Positions 1-6,811 of a stretch of DNA of 13,558 nucleotides are shown piece by piece. Both the position numbers and the translations under genes were made by a program. The notes beneath the pieces are model-generated. The model did no database searches and was not told the DNA's origin. It saw only the letters and a list, made by a program, of their open reading frames with translations. Within the stretch, counting starts at the first letter, position 1, and every line of letters starts with the position of its first letter. The stretch comes from an uncultured Clostridia bacterium. Its GTDB lineage: Bacteria > Bacillota > Clostridia > TANB77 > CAG-508. Location of the stretch: positions 1 to 13,558 of the forward strand of contig CANRLA010000036.1 in assembly GCA_947631315.1 (NCBI GenBank), read 5' to 3'.

Positions 1-1
1 T

Positions 2-835
2 CTAAATGATAATAAAGATAGCGAAGGAAATGTAATTACAGGAGTAGCAGACGATGGAAGTCAAACATTTGAAACAGGCACAAACATGAATTGGAGAGTA
101 TGGGACTATGATGGAAATACATTAAGGATAATAGGAGACCCAACGGAAGCAACATTAACATTGAAAGGGGCAGCAGGATATAATAATGGAGTATGGGCAA
201 TGGACAATATATGTAGAACATTATATTCAAATGAAGCCAAAGGAGCAATAGCGACAAATTTAAAAAGAACAGATATACAAAAAGTAAGTACTTATGATTA
301 TACGCAATATAAGCATCAAAAAGATAATTGGGTAGAAGATAATACGACTAATAGTGATGATAAAAATTTAATATATTTTGGAGAATTGAAGAAATATGAA
401 GCAAATTACCAATATCCCGATATGTGGAACGAAAATGATAAGGAATGGACATATGAATATAGTAAAGACAATGGTTCAACTGGAGGAGACAAAGAATGTA
501 AGAAATGGGAAGTGATAGGTGATGGTAGTATGGGCAATAAACTAAATAATGGAACTGCTAGTACAACATTCAAACAATCGTATTATTACCATAATTATAA
601 TCAAAGCGAATTTATAAATAATGCATATTACGATTTGATTTTCGAGAAATCTGATGGAATTTGGACTGGGGATTACTGGTTCGCAGGCCGAATTGTCCAC
701 CTCTATGAGGACTATTGTGATTTTGGTTTGCAGGTTGTCTGCGCCAATTATGAAAAACAGACTTGTGAACGGAAATTACTTGTGTACCTCAAAGCGGTGT
801 CTCGTGCTCACCGAGGTATGGGCTTCGTCCGATAG
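2..835 (+). CDS. Pilin-like surface protein with C-type-lectin-like variable C-terminus; 5'-partial and frameshifted
   Basis: The frame is open from base 2, so the gene begins upstream of the window; the ATG at 86 is internal, because coding continues upstream of it without a stop. The visible part resembles a family of large clostridial exported proteins whose N-termini carry a pilin-like leader and whose C-termini end in a variable lectin-like fold. Family-like landmarks are 'GYNNGVWAMDNICRTLYSNE' near the start, 'SYYYHNYNQSEF' around 583-618, and 'GDYWFAGR' around 668-691. The frame then runs into out-of-family residues and stops at 835. Two single-base frame changes restore the expected ending 'YGLRPIVSIDLKS' in another frame, giving a true C-terminus at 927. 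The family assignment comes from recalled motif patterns. The protein is probably surface-exposed and binds an unknown ligand. The frameshifts could be real inactivation or consensus/sequencing errors. Confidence 0.7.
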   Translation, partial: LNDNKDSEGNVITGVADDGSQTFETGTNMNWRVWDYDGNTLRIIGDPTEATLTLKGAAGYNNGVWAMDNICRTLYSNEAKGAIATNLKRTDIQKVSTYDYTQYKHQKDNWVEDNTTNSDDKNLIYFGELKKYEANYQYPDMWNENDKEWTYEYSKDNGSTGGDKECKKWEVIGDGSMGNKLNNGTASTTFKQSYYYHNYNQSEFINNAYYDLIFEKSDGIWTGDYWFAGRIVHLYEDYCDFGLQVVCANYEKQTCERKLLVYLKAVSRAHRGMGFVR

Positions 836-843
836 TCTCTATT
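660..843 (+). other. Candidate DGR variable region (VR)
   Basis: Bases 661-840 contain about 86 G or C in 180 (48%, counted by hand); the line 541-600 has 15 in 60. The segment encodes the lectin-like end of the surface protein. Fixed positions (YWfAgR, DFGLQVV, NGN.LC.S, GLRPIVSI) alternate with positions whose codons are of NNY type (att gtc cac ctc tat; gac tat tgt gat). This is the footprint left when adenines of AAC/AAT codons in a template repeat are replaced at random during mutagenic retrohoming. The GC-rich end at 820-840 would fit the invariant 3' boundary of a VR. No template copy or reverse transcriptase gene is present in this window, so the assignment rests on the composition and codon pattern only. 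Confidence 0.55.
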
Positions 844-927
844 GATTTAAAGTCTAATGGATACAAGATGACTACAGAAATCGGTACAGATGGCAAAATG
901 AAAATTACATTAAGTGAACAAGTCTGA
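793..927 (+). pseudogene. Displaced C-terminal coding segment of the frameshifted surface protein
   Basis: Reading from 793 gives SGVSCSPRYGLRPIVSI, then DLKSNGYKMTTEIG and a tail ending SEQV, with stop TGA at 925-927 followed by TAA. 'GLRPIVSI' is the expected closing strand of this lectin-like family, so this is the authentic C-terminus of the upstream gene, now two frame changes away. An intermediate segment in the third frame, about 762-791, reads LVNGNYLCTS and bridges the two. The likely slip sites are the A5 run at 753-757 and the AAA at 791-793. Removing one A from each gives a continuous product. The segment has no ribosome-binding site and would not be made on its own. Confidence 0.7.
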
Positions 928-1006
928 TAATAACGGACATAATTGATATAACATGGAAAAATAGCATACTTTGGAATGAAAAAATACGTCCAGTTAATAG
1001 AAAAAG

Positions 1007-1039
1007 CGATGAAAATTTGATAAAATTTCATCGTTTTTT
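1007..1039 (+). terminator. Rho-independent terminator after the surface-protein gene
   Basis: The left arm CGATGAAA (1007-1014) pairs with TTTCATCG (1026-1033). Three more A-T pairs inside extend the stem and close on the loop GAT, with one A-A mismatch. Six T residues (1034-1039) follow. It lies 80 bases after the restored stop at 927, isolating that gene from the Fic gene. Confidence 0.75.
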
Positions 1040-1095
1040 GAAAAAAGGGCAACTTAAATAAACATAGAAAATTCTTTTATAATCTTTACATTTAA

Positions 1096-1124
1096 TTGAA
1101 AGTTTAACTAAAATATGATATAGT
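1096..1124 (+). promoter_or_regulatory. Sigma-A-type promoter for the Fic gene
   Basis: TTGAAA (1096-1101) and TATAGT (1119-1124) are separated by exactly 17 bases. Transcription would start near 1131, leaving a leader of about 34 bases to the ATG at 1165. Confidence 0.6.
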
Positions 1125-1164
1125 ACATGATATAAAATTGAAAATTTTAAAGGAAATTAAGATT

Positions 1165-2004
1165 ATGGAAGAAAACTATTTAGATAAAATTAAATATGAG
1201 AAAATCGGTGAAACAAAGGATAGCGAGGAACGTCAATTAAATTGGAATGTTGCATTTGGTTTGCAAGCAGTAGATAATCTTACTCCTTCCAAATATATGG
1301 TACAATTAGCAACAGAAAATATAATTGGAAATAAAAGCTATGAAGTTGTAGAAGAAGAAGTAAAGCAGTATTATGAAAATACTGATAAAGAAAAAATAAA
1401 TAAAAATGAAAAGCAGGCGGATGAAGTATCATTAAGAATAGTAAAAATATTAAATGATAAAGCTTTTACATTTAATTATCTAACATTAAAACAATTTCAT
1501 AAAAAGCTATTTGAAAATATAGATATAGGAATATCTGAAAAGTACATTGGAGAATTTAGAGACTATAATATAACAAAGAAAGAACCAATTTTAAATGGAG
1601 AAACTGTACAATATGCTGATTATTCTATGATAGAAGAAACCTTGAAATATGATTTTGAAGAAGAAGCAAATCAAAAATATATAGAAAAAAATGATAAAGA
1701 GAAAATAGAAAGAATATGTAAATTTACTGCACATATTTGGCAAATTCATCCTTTTGGCGAAGGAAACACAAGAACAACAGCTCTATTTATTCAAAAATAT
1801 CTAAATAGTAAAGGTTTTAATGTTAATAATGAACTATTTAAAGATAATTCATTATACTTTAGAAATGCATTAGTTAGAGCGAATTATAGTAATATTTCAA
1901 AAGGAATTGAAGAAGATAGAAAATATTTGGAGTTATTTTTTGAAAACCTATTATTTAACAAACGAAACGAATTAGATAATTTAACACTTAAATTGTATAA
2001 TTAA
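1165..2004 (+). CDS. Fic-family protein (predicted AMP transferase)
   Basis: The product is 279 residues long. It carries the Fic signature HPFGEGNTR at residues 195-203; His195 is the predicted catalytic base and the GNTR part the nucleotide/phosphate-binding loop. The flap region is near residues 140-153 (PILNGETVQYADY). Fic enzymes usually transfer AMP from ATP to target-protein hydroxyls. An N-terminal helical stretch, about residues 41-72, contains 'ATENIIGN' and resembles the VbhA-like inhibitory helix fused to many Fic proteins. Its Glu51-Asn52 could stand for the inhibitory E(G/N), but the usual Ser/Thr four positions before is Gln47. The ATG at 1165 is preferred over a TTG at 1138 because AAAGGA (1149-1154) precedes it. 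The gene has its own promoter and no partner overlaps it. The substrate cannot be told from sequence. Confidence 0.85.
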   Translation: MEENYLDKIKYEKIGETKDSEERQLNWNVAFGLQAVDNLTPSKYMVQLATENIIGNKSYEVVEEEVKQYYENTDKEKINKNEKQADEVSLRIVKILNDKAFTFNYLTLKQFHKKLFENIDIGISEKYIGEFRDYNITKKEPILNGETVQYADYSMIEETLKYDFEEEANQKYIEKNDKEKIERICKFTAHIWQIHPFGEGNTRTTALFIQKYLNSKGFNVNNELFKDNSLYFRNALVRANYSNISKGIEEDRKYLELFFENLLFNKRNELDNLTLKLYN

Positions 2005-2126
2005 AATTGCATAATATTATACTAGAAAAGGCATTTTATGGAATTTTGTTAATGTTAAAACTTACTAAATAAAAAATCTTATAAAAGGAAAAAGAACTAC
2101 ATTAATTAATAAAAAAGTATTTACAT

Positions 2127-2156
2127 TTGAAAAAATTATGTATAAAATACTATATA
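2127..2156 (+). promoter_or_regulatory. Candidate promoter for the glycosyltransferase gene
   Basis: TTGAAA (2127-2132) and TATATA (2151-2156) are 18 bases apart, about 60 bases before the ATG at 2217. The 212-bp gap after the Fic gene is otherwise very AT-rich with no clear terminator or small gene. Confidence 0.45.
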
Positions 2157-2216
2157 AAGATTGAATCGTAACAAAATATTTAATTACAAAAGAAATATTG
2201 AAAGGGACTAAAAATT

Positions 2217-3509
2217 ATGAAAATTCTAATGCTTTCATGGGAATATCCACCAAGAATAGTTGGAGGAATATCTAGGGTTGTGCATGATTTATCACAAAGA
2301 TTAATTAAAGATGGTCACGAAGTAACAGTAGTTACTTATAGAGATGGAGATATACCATATTATGAAAATGACAAAGGAGTAGATGTATACAGAGTAGATA
2401 ACTACATTATACATCCAAATAATTTTATAGATTGGATAATGCAATTGAATTTCAATATGATTGCAAAAGCATCTGAAATTATGAATAAGCAGGGAAAATT
2501 TGACGTAATTCATGCTCATGATTGGTTAGTTGCTTATGGTGCTAAAGCATTAAAAGAAGCATATAAAATTCCAATTGTTACAACAATTCATGCAACTGAA
2601 AGTGGAAGAAATAGCGGAATACATGATGAAGTTCAAAGATATATAAATGATTCAGAATGGCTTCTTACTTATGAATCTACAGAAGTTATTGTAAATAGTA
2701 ATTTTATGAAAAATGATTTACAAAGATTATTTGGTTTACCTTATGAAAAAATAAATGTAATACCGAATGGAATAAATTTGAATAATTTTTCTGGAATAGA
2801 TAGAGACTATGATTTTAGAAGACAATATGCTATGGATAACGAGAAAATTATTTTGTATGTAGGAAGACTAGTATATGAAAAAGGAATACAATATTTAATT
2901 GGATCAATGCCAAAAATACTTCAAAATTATCATGATGCCAAACTTGTTATTTGTGGAAAAGGCGGAATGATGGACGAACTAAAGCAAGAGGCTAAAAATT
3001 TAGGAATTGAAAATAAAGTATATTTTACTGGATATTGTGATTCTAAGAAAGTTCAAAAGATGTACAAGTGTGCTGACATAGCAGTTTTTCCAAGCACTTA
3101 CGAACCCTTTGGAATCGTAGCATTAGAAGCAATGCTTGCAGGAATTCCAACAGTAGTTTCTGATGTTGGAGGATTAAATGAAATAGTAGAACATGGTGTT
3201 ACTGGAATGAAAAGCTATGCTGGAAATTCTAACTCATTATCAGATTCTATATTATCATTACTATTTGATGCAAAATTATGTGATAATGTTTCAAAAAATG
3301 CAGTAAAAAAGGTTAAAGAATTATATAATTGGAATAAAATTGCACAAGATACACATTATGTATACGAACAAGCTATTTGTCAGACAGAAGCACAAAGACA
3401 ACTTGAAAAAATGGCTCAAGAAAAAGCAAACAAAAAATCTAAGACTAGAAGTGCTCAAGCAGAAATTTCTAATCTTATTAAATTTAGAAAACGCAGTGCT
3501 TATGCTTAA
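2217..3509 (+). CDS. GT4-family glycosyltransferase (glycogen-synthase-like)
   Basis: The 430-residue protein has the GT-B fold signs of the GT4 family: the glycine-rich loop 'VGGISRVV' at residues 15-22, 'HAHDW' at 99-103, the second-domain start 'ILYVGRLVYEKG' at 212-223, and the donor-binding EX7E motif 'EPFGIVALE' at 296-304. These retaining enzymes use NDP-sugars; the opening 'MLSWEYPPRIVGGI' is typical of starch/glycogen-synthase-like members, but donor and acceptor cannot be fixed here. There is no signal peptide or membrane segment, so the protein is cytosolic. The last 40 residues form a Lys/Gln/Ala-rich, strongly basic tail (about 390-430) beyond the usual fold. AAAGGGA (2201-2207) is the ribosome-binding site. 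The ylbF-like gene follows 76 bp downstream and may be cotranscribed. Confidence 0.88.
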   Translation: MKILMLSWEYPPRIVGGISRVVHDLSQRLIKDGHEVTVVTYRDGDIPYYENDKGVDVYRVDNYIIHPNNFIDWIMQLNFNMIAKASEIMNKQGKFDVIHAHDWLVAYGAKALKEAYKIPIVTTIHATESGRNSGIHDEVQRYINDSEWLLTYESTEVIVNSNFMKNDLQRLFGLPYEKINVIPNGINLNNFSGIDRDYDFRRQYAMDNEKIILYVGRLVYEKGIQYLIGSMPKILQNYHDAKLVICGKGGMMDELKQEAKNLGIENKVYFTGYCDSKKVQKMYKCADIAVFPSTYEPFGIVALEAMLAGIPTVVSDVGGLNEIVEHGVTGMKSYAGNSNSLSDSILSLLFDAKLCDNVSKNAVKKVKELYNWNKIAQDTHYVYEQAICQTEAQRQLEKMAQEKANKKSKTRSAQAEISNLIKFRKRSAYA

Positions 3510-3585
3510 AAAATGCTTGAAGTCTACTTATACTCAAAATGCTTATAATATTAAAATATTTATTTTTAAAAGGAAGATTTTTTAA

Positions 3586-3930
3586 ATGGAAATTTATGAT
3601 ACAGCAAACAGATTAGCAGAAGAAATTAGAAACTCAGTTCAATATAAAAATTTAAAGAAATCCAAAGAAAAACTATTTGCAGATTCAGAAAAAAAAGAAT
3701 TAATAGAAGAATTTGAAAAGCTAAAACAAGAAGTTCAACTTATGGAAATAAGAAGACAAAATAATCAAGAGATAGACGAAGAAGATAAGAAAATAAAAGT
3801 TGCAAAACTATATAATGTTTTAGTAGAAAATAAAGATGTAAAAGAATATTTTGACTATGAAATAGAATTTAGTAAAATGATGGCTGATATAAATAAGATT
3901 ATTGGAGATGCTATAAAAGAAGTTATGTAA
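3586..3930 (+). CDS. YlbF/YmcA (Com_YlbF) family protein
   Basis: The 114-residue protein is almost all alpha-helical and charged, with the family pattern 'A..LAEEIRNSVQYKNLKKSKEKL' near the N-terminus, a central coiled-coil stretch (residues 30-65) and a C-terminal 'ADINKIIGDAI' helix. Members in Bacillus subtilis (YlbF, YmcA) form a complex with YaaT that modulates RNase Y and so mRNA maturation, competence and biofilm formation; which paralogue this is cannot be decided. AAAAGGAAG lies about ten bases before the ATG. The protein lacks membrane segments. Confidence 0.8.
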   Translation: MEIYDTANRLAEEIRNSVQYKNLKKSKEKLFADSEKKELIEEFEKLKQEVQLMEIRRQNNQEIDEEDKKIKVAKLYNVLVENKDVKEYFDYEIEFSKMMADINKIIGDAIKEVM

Positions 3931-4036
3931 TAAAATTATTTCAAATACTAAAAAGAGTTTATGCAATAAATAGTCCAATTCTTTTATAATAAAAACATCT
4001 TATTAAGTTATAATTTTATTGTATGAGGAGAATTTA

Positions 4037-4243
4037 ATGAAAAGAGAAGGTGGAATTACATTAATTACATTAACAGTGACTATTACTATTATGGGAATAT
4101 TAGCAGCCCTCCTAATAAAAGCAACCATGGGTACTGGTCTTATGAAAGATGTGCAAGATAAGGAAGATGATTACTATAATATGATAAATGATGTAGATGG
4201 TAAGACAAAAGATATTGAGCAAAAATGGAATGGCATTATATAG
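4037..4243 (+). CDS. Short type IV pilin-like protein
   Basis: The 68-residue product starts MKREGG followed by ITLITLTVTITIMGILAALL, a class III (prepilin) leader: a short basic segment, Gly6, then one hydrophobic helix of about 20 residues. Cleavage after Gly6 is expected if a prepilin peptidase acts. The fifth residue after the cut is Thr rather than the usual Glu, as is common in clostridial 'GITLIALVVTI' proteins. Only about 40 polar residues follow, too few for a normal pilin globular domain, so it is a minor pilin or membrane-anchored peptide. The ATG at 4037 is chosen over an upstream TTG (4019) because GAGGAGA (4025-4031) precedes it. A FIST gene follows after 24 bp, implying one transcript. 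Confidence 0.75.
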   Translation: MKREGGITLITLTVTITIMGILAALLIKATMGTGLMKDVQDKEDDYYNMINDVDGKTKDIEQKWNGII

Positions 4244-4267
4244 AAAATCTTAGAAGGAGAATTACTA

Positions 4268-5428
4268 ATGAAAATCAACTTAACTTGGTGTACTAATGAA
4301 AATTCTAAAATATCAGGAAAAACATGTGCCAAAAAGGCAGTATTAGATTTAAATGAAACAAAAATTGCATTTATTATAAATTCAAATAAATATAATCAAG
4401 AAGAGCTAATAAAAGGGGTAAAGTCAGTAATAGGGACTGCCCCTATTATTGGCTATTCTTCTAATGAAGGAATTATTGTAGCAGATGGCTACTTAGATTC
4501 AAGAAAAACTCCTTTTGCAGCAATGTTTGCAATTGGAGATAATGAAACAAAAGTAGGAACAGCAATTTCACATAAAATAGGTGATGAAAGAGATATAGGA
4601 AGAATCGTTGCTAAAAAGGCAATGGAAAAAGTAGGAACTCCATATTCTCCAGCATATTATATGATGATAGTTTCATCAGGTAAAGAGGAAGAATATGCAA
4701 AAGGAATCAGAGACGTTATCGGTGATGTTCCATGTTTTGGTGGAAAAGTTGCATCTGAAGATGAAAAGATTTTTACAGAAGAGATGACAATTTCCAATGG
4801 AATAGCTGTGGCATTTTTTTATACAAATAAAAAAATAGAAAATATATTTACAAGCAAATATCACGAAACCATACATTCAGGAGTAATTACAAAGGTAAGT
4901 GGAAAAAATAATTTAGACGAAATAGGAGGAATAAAAGCCTTAAAAAGGTATTGCGAATGGTCTAATAATAAAATAAAAGATGTTAGAAATGAAAAAATAT
5001 ATGAACAATCAATATTAAAACCATTAGCAATAAAAACTGAAGACGGAAGTTTAGCGGTTATAAAACAACCAATGTTTGGAAATAATGACTATAGTATAGA
5101 AATGAGCAATGACATTTTTGTCAATACTGCAATTATACAGATGCAGATTTCTAAAGCAGAGTTAGTTTCTTCACCATCAATTGTTTTAAAGGATTTAAAA
5201 AGAAAAGTAAAAAAAGAAGCAAAAGGATTTTTAATATTTCAAAATAATGCAAGAAAAAATATATTAAATGATGATGAAATAGAAGAAATTTCAAAAAGAT
5301 TAAAAGAAGAAGCAGGAGATGTACCTTTTTTAGTAACATTTACAACATCAGAATTTGGAAAAGGAGAGACAACATCAAATATCTTTGGAAAACTTATGTT
5401 ATCTGAACTTGCTTTTTATGAACCTTAA
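4268..5428 (+). CDS. FIST-domain protein (predicted small-ligand sensory domain)
   Basis: The 386-residue protein matches the layout of FIST N- and C-terminal domains. An N-terminal alpha/beta half contains 'APIIGYSSNEGI' (58-69), equivalent to the 'G.ST.GEI' strand-turn of FIST_N, then 'FAAMFAIGD' and 'GDVPCFGGKVASED' (152-165). A C-terminal half contains 'LKPLAIKTEDGS' and ends 'EFGKGETTSNIFG.LML', typical of FIST_C. FIST domains are proposed to bind small ligands, perhaps amino acids, and are often joined to signalling outputs; no kinase, GGDEF or methyl-accepting domain is present here, so it is a stand-alone sensor or carrier. There is no transmembrane segment. Translation starts after AAGGAGA (4254-4260). 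It directly follows the pilin-like gene. Confidence 0.72.
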   Translation: MKINLTWCTNENSKISGKTCAKKAVLDLNETKIAFIINSNKYNQEELIKGVKSVIGTAPIIGYSSNEGIIVADGYLDSRKTPFAAMFAIGDNETKVGTAISHKIGDERDIGRIVAKKAMEKVGTPYSPAYYMMIVSSGKEEEYAKGIRDVIGDVPCFGGKVASEDEKIFTEEMTISNGIAVAFFYTNKKIENIFTSKYHETIHSGVITKVSGKNNLDEIGGIKALKRYCEWSNNKIKDVRNEKIYEQSILKPLAIKTEDGSLAVIKQPMFGNNDYSIEMSNDIFVNTAIIQMQISKAELVSSPSIVLKDLKRKVKKEAKGFLIFQNNARKNILNDDEIEEISKRLKEEAGDVPFLVTFTTSEFGKGETTSNIFGKLMLSELAFYEP

Positions 5429-5478
5429 ATGACATAAATTCTTAAAAATAAAGTGCATACAAAAACAAAATAAAATGC

Positions 5479-5507
5479 TTGATAAAAAAATCTTTTAAAA
5501 CTATATA
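5479..5507 (+). promoter_or_regulatory. Promoter of the iron alcohol dehydrogenase gene, overlapped by an inverted repeat
   Basis: TTGATA (5479-5484) and TATATA (5502-5507) are 17 bases apart. An inverted repeat, AACTATA (5499-5505) and TATAGTT (5522-5528), covers the -10 box and the probable start point. It could be an operator or an RNA hairpin in the leader. Confidence 0.55.
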
Positions 5508-5578
5508 TAAAAATTATTTTTTATAGTTAAAGAGAAATCTAAAAGATTAAATTTTTAGAGTGAAAGGAGAAGTAAAGA

Positions 5579-6742
5579 ATGGAAATTCAAAAATTTACTT
5601 TAAATGAAACAGCATATTTTGGAGAAGGAGCAAGAAAGGTGCTTCCAAACGAAATAAAAAATAGAGGATTTAAGAAAGTTTTAGTAGTAACGGATGAATC
5701 TTTATACAATGCAGGTGTAAGCGAAAAAATTACAGATTTATTAGATGCAAATAATATTGAAAATACAGTTTTTTATGATGTTAAACCAAATCCTCCAATA
5801 GAAAATGTTTTAGAAGGAGTAAAAGTTTGCAAAGAATTTAATGCTGATTTAATAGTAGCAGTAGGAGGTGGTTCAAGTATTGACACAGCAAAGGGAATAT
5901 CAATAGTTATGACAAATCCCGATAGAAGTGATATAGTTTCATTAAATGGTCCATCAAATACAAAGAATAAAGGACTTCCACTTATTGCTATTCCTACAAC
6001 AGCAGGAACTGCAGCTGAAGTTACGATTAATTATGTAATAACAGATCTAAATAGAAAAATAAAAATGGTATGTGTTGACGAACATGATATACCAATTATG
6101 TCAATTGTAGATACAGAACTTATGGAAACAATGCCAAAGTCAGTTGCATCTTCAACTGGAATGGATGCTTTAACACATGCAATAGAAGGCTATATAACAA
6201 AATCAAAAAATATAATGTCACAAATGTTTTCAATGAAAGCAATTGAACTTATATATGACAATCTAGCAAAAGCTGTAAATGAAAAAGACAAAGATGCTAT
6301 AAGCAAAGTTGGACTTGGACAATACATTGCTGGAATGGCATTTTCAAATGTAGGACTTGGAATAGTACACTCAATGGCTCATCAATTGGGAGCAGTTTAT
6401 GACACGCCACACGGATTAGCAAATGCAATATTACTTCCAACAGTAATGGAATTTAATGGTGAAGTAGTATATGAAGATTTTAGAGAAATATTAATACAAG
6501 CATTTCATATAGATGCAAAAGATTTTACAAAAGAAGAAGTTATAAAAACATTTTGCGAAATAATAAGAAACTTATCATATGATGTAGGTATTACTCAAAC
6601 AATAAAAGATGTAGGAGTAAAAGAAGAAGATTTTGAAATGCTTGCAGAAAAGGCAATGGAAGACCCATGCAAACCGGGAAATCCTAGAGAAGTAACAAAA
6701 GAAGATTTTATCGAACTTTATAAAAAAGCATATAATGAATAA
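5579..6742 (+). CDS. Iron-containing alcohol dehydrogenase, lactaldehyde reductase (FucO)-like
   Basis: The 387-residue enzyme aligns by eye along its length with FucO: 'LNETAYFGEGA' at the N-terminus, the NAD-binding 'AVGGGSS' (94-100), 'AIPTTAGTAAEVTINYVITD' (137-156), and 'GMDALTHAIEGY' (194-205). The metal ligands are Asp196, His200, His264 and His278, with His268 in the position of the catalytic histidine. The family interconverts aldehydes and alcohols with NAD(H), for example lactaldehyde and 1,2-propanediol in fucose or rhamnose fermentation; a 1,3-propanediol dehydrogenase role is also possible. No fucose genes adjoin it, so the substrate is inferred from similarity alone. GAAAGGAGA lies before the ATG. 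It is a single-gene unit with its own promoter and a strong terminator. Confidence 0.9.
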   Translation: MEIQKFTLNETAYFGEGARKVLPNEIKNRGFKKVLVVTDESLYNAGVSEKITDLLDANNIENTVFYDVKPNPPIENVLEGVKVCKEFNADLIVAVGGGSSIDTAKGISIVMTNPDRSDIVSLNGPSNTKNKGLPLIAIPTTAGTAAEVTINYVITDLNRKIKMVCVDEHDIPIMSIVDTELMETMPKSVASSTGMDALTHAIEGYITKSKNIMSQMFSMKAIELIYDNLAKAVNEKDKDAISKVGLGQYIAGMAFSNVGLGIVHSMAHQLGAVYDTPHGLANAILLPTVMEFNGEVVYEDFREILIQAFHIDAKDFTKEEVIKTFCEIIRNLSYDVGITQTIKDVGVKEEDFEMLAEKAMEDPCKPGNPREVTKEDFIELYKKAYNE

Positions 6743-6773
6743 AAAACTCCCTAGATTTTTCTAGGGAATTTTT
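6741..6773. terminator. Bidirectional terminator between the alcohol dehydrogenase gene and asnS
   Basis: TCCCTAG (6748-6754) pairs with CTAGGGA (6761-6767) around a 6-base loop. Five T residues follow on the plus strand and six A residues precede it (T run on the minus strand), so it can stop transcription from both convergent genes. Confidence 0.85.
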
Positions 6774-6811
6774 GCATAACTTAGGCTATTTATTTTTTAT
6801 AGAGTAGTTTA

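Noticed and set aside
654..845. Separate small gene of 63 residues in the third frame
   Set aside because: Its middle part (VNGNYLCTS) is better explained as a piece of the frameshifted surface protein; it has no ribosome-binding site.
789..1052. Minus-strand 87-residue ORF across the end of the surface-protein gene
   Set aside because: It runs antisense over the true C-terminal coding segment and the terminator, has no ribosome-binding site, and its composition reflects the complement of AT-rich DNA.
3931..4036. Terminator and promoter between the ylbF-like gene and the pilin-like gene
   Set aside because: The AAAAGAG/TTCTTTT pairing is imperfect with a long loop, and the TATAAT at 3985-3990 lacks a recognisable -35 box at 17 bases.
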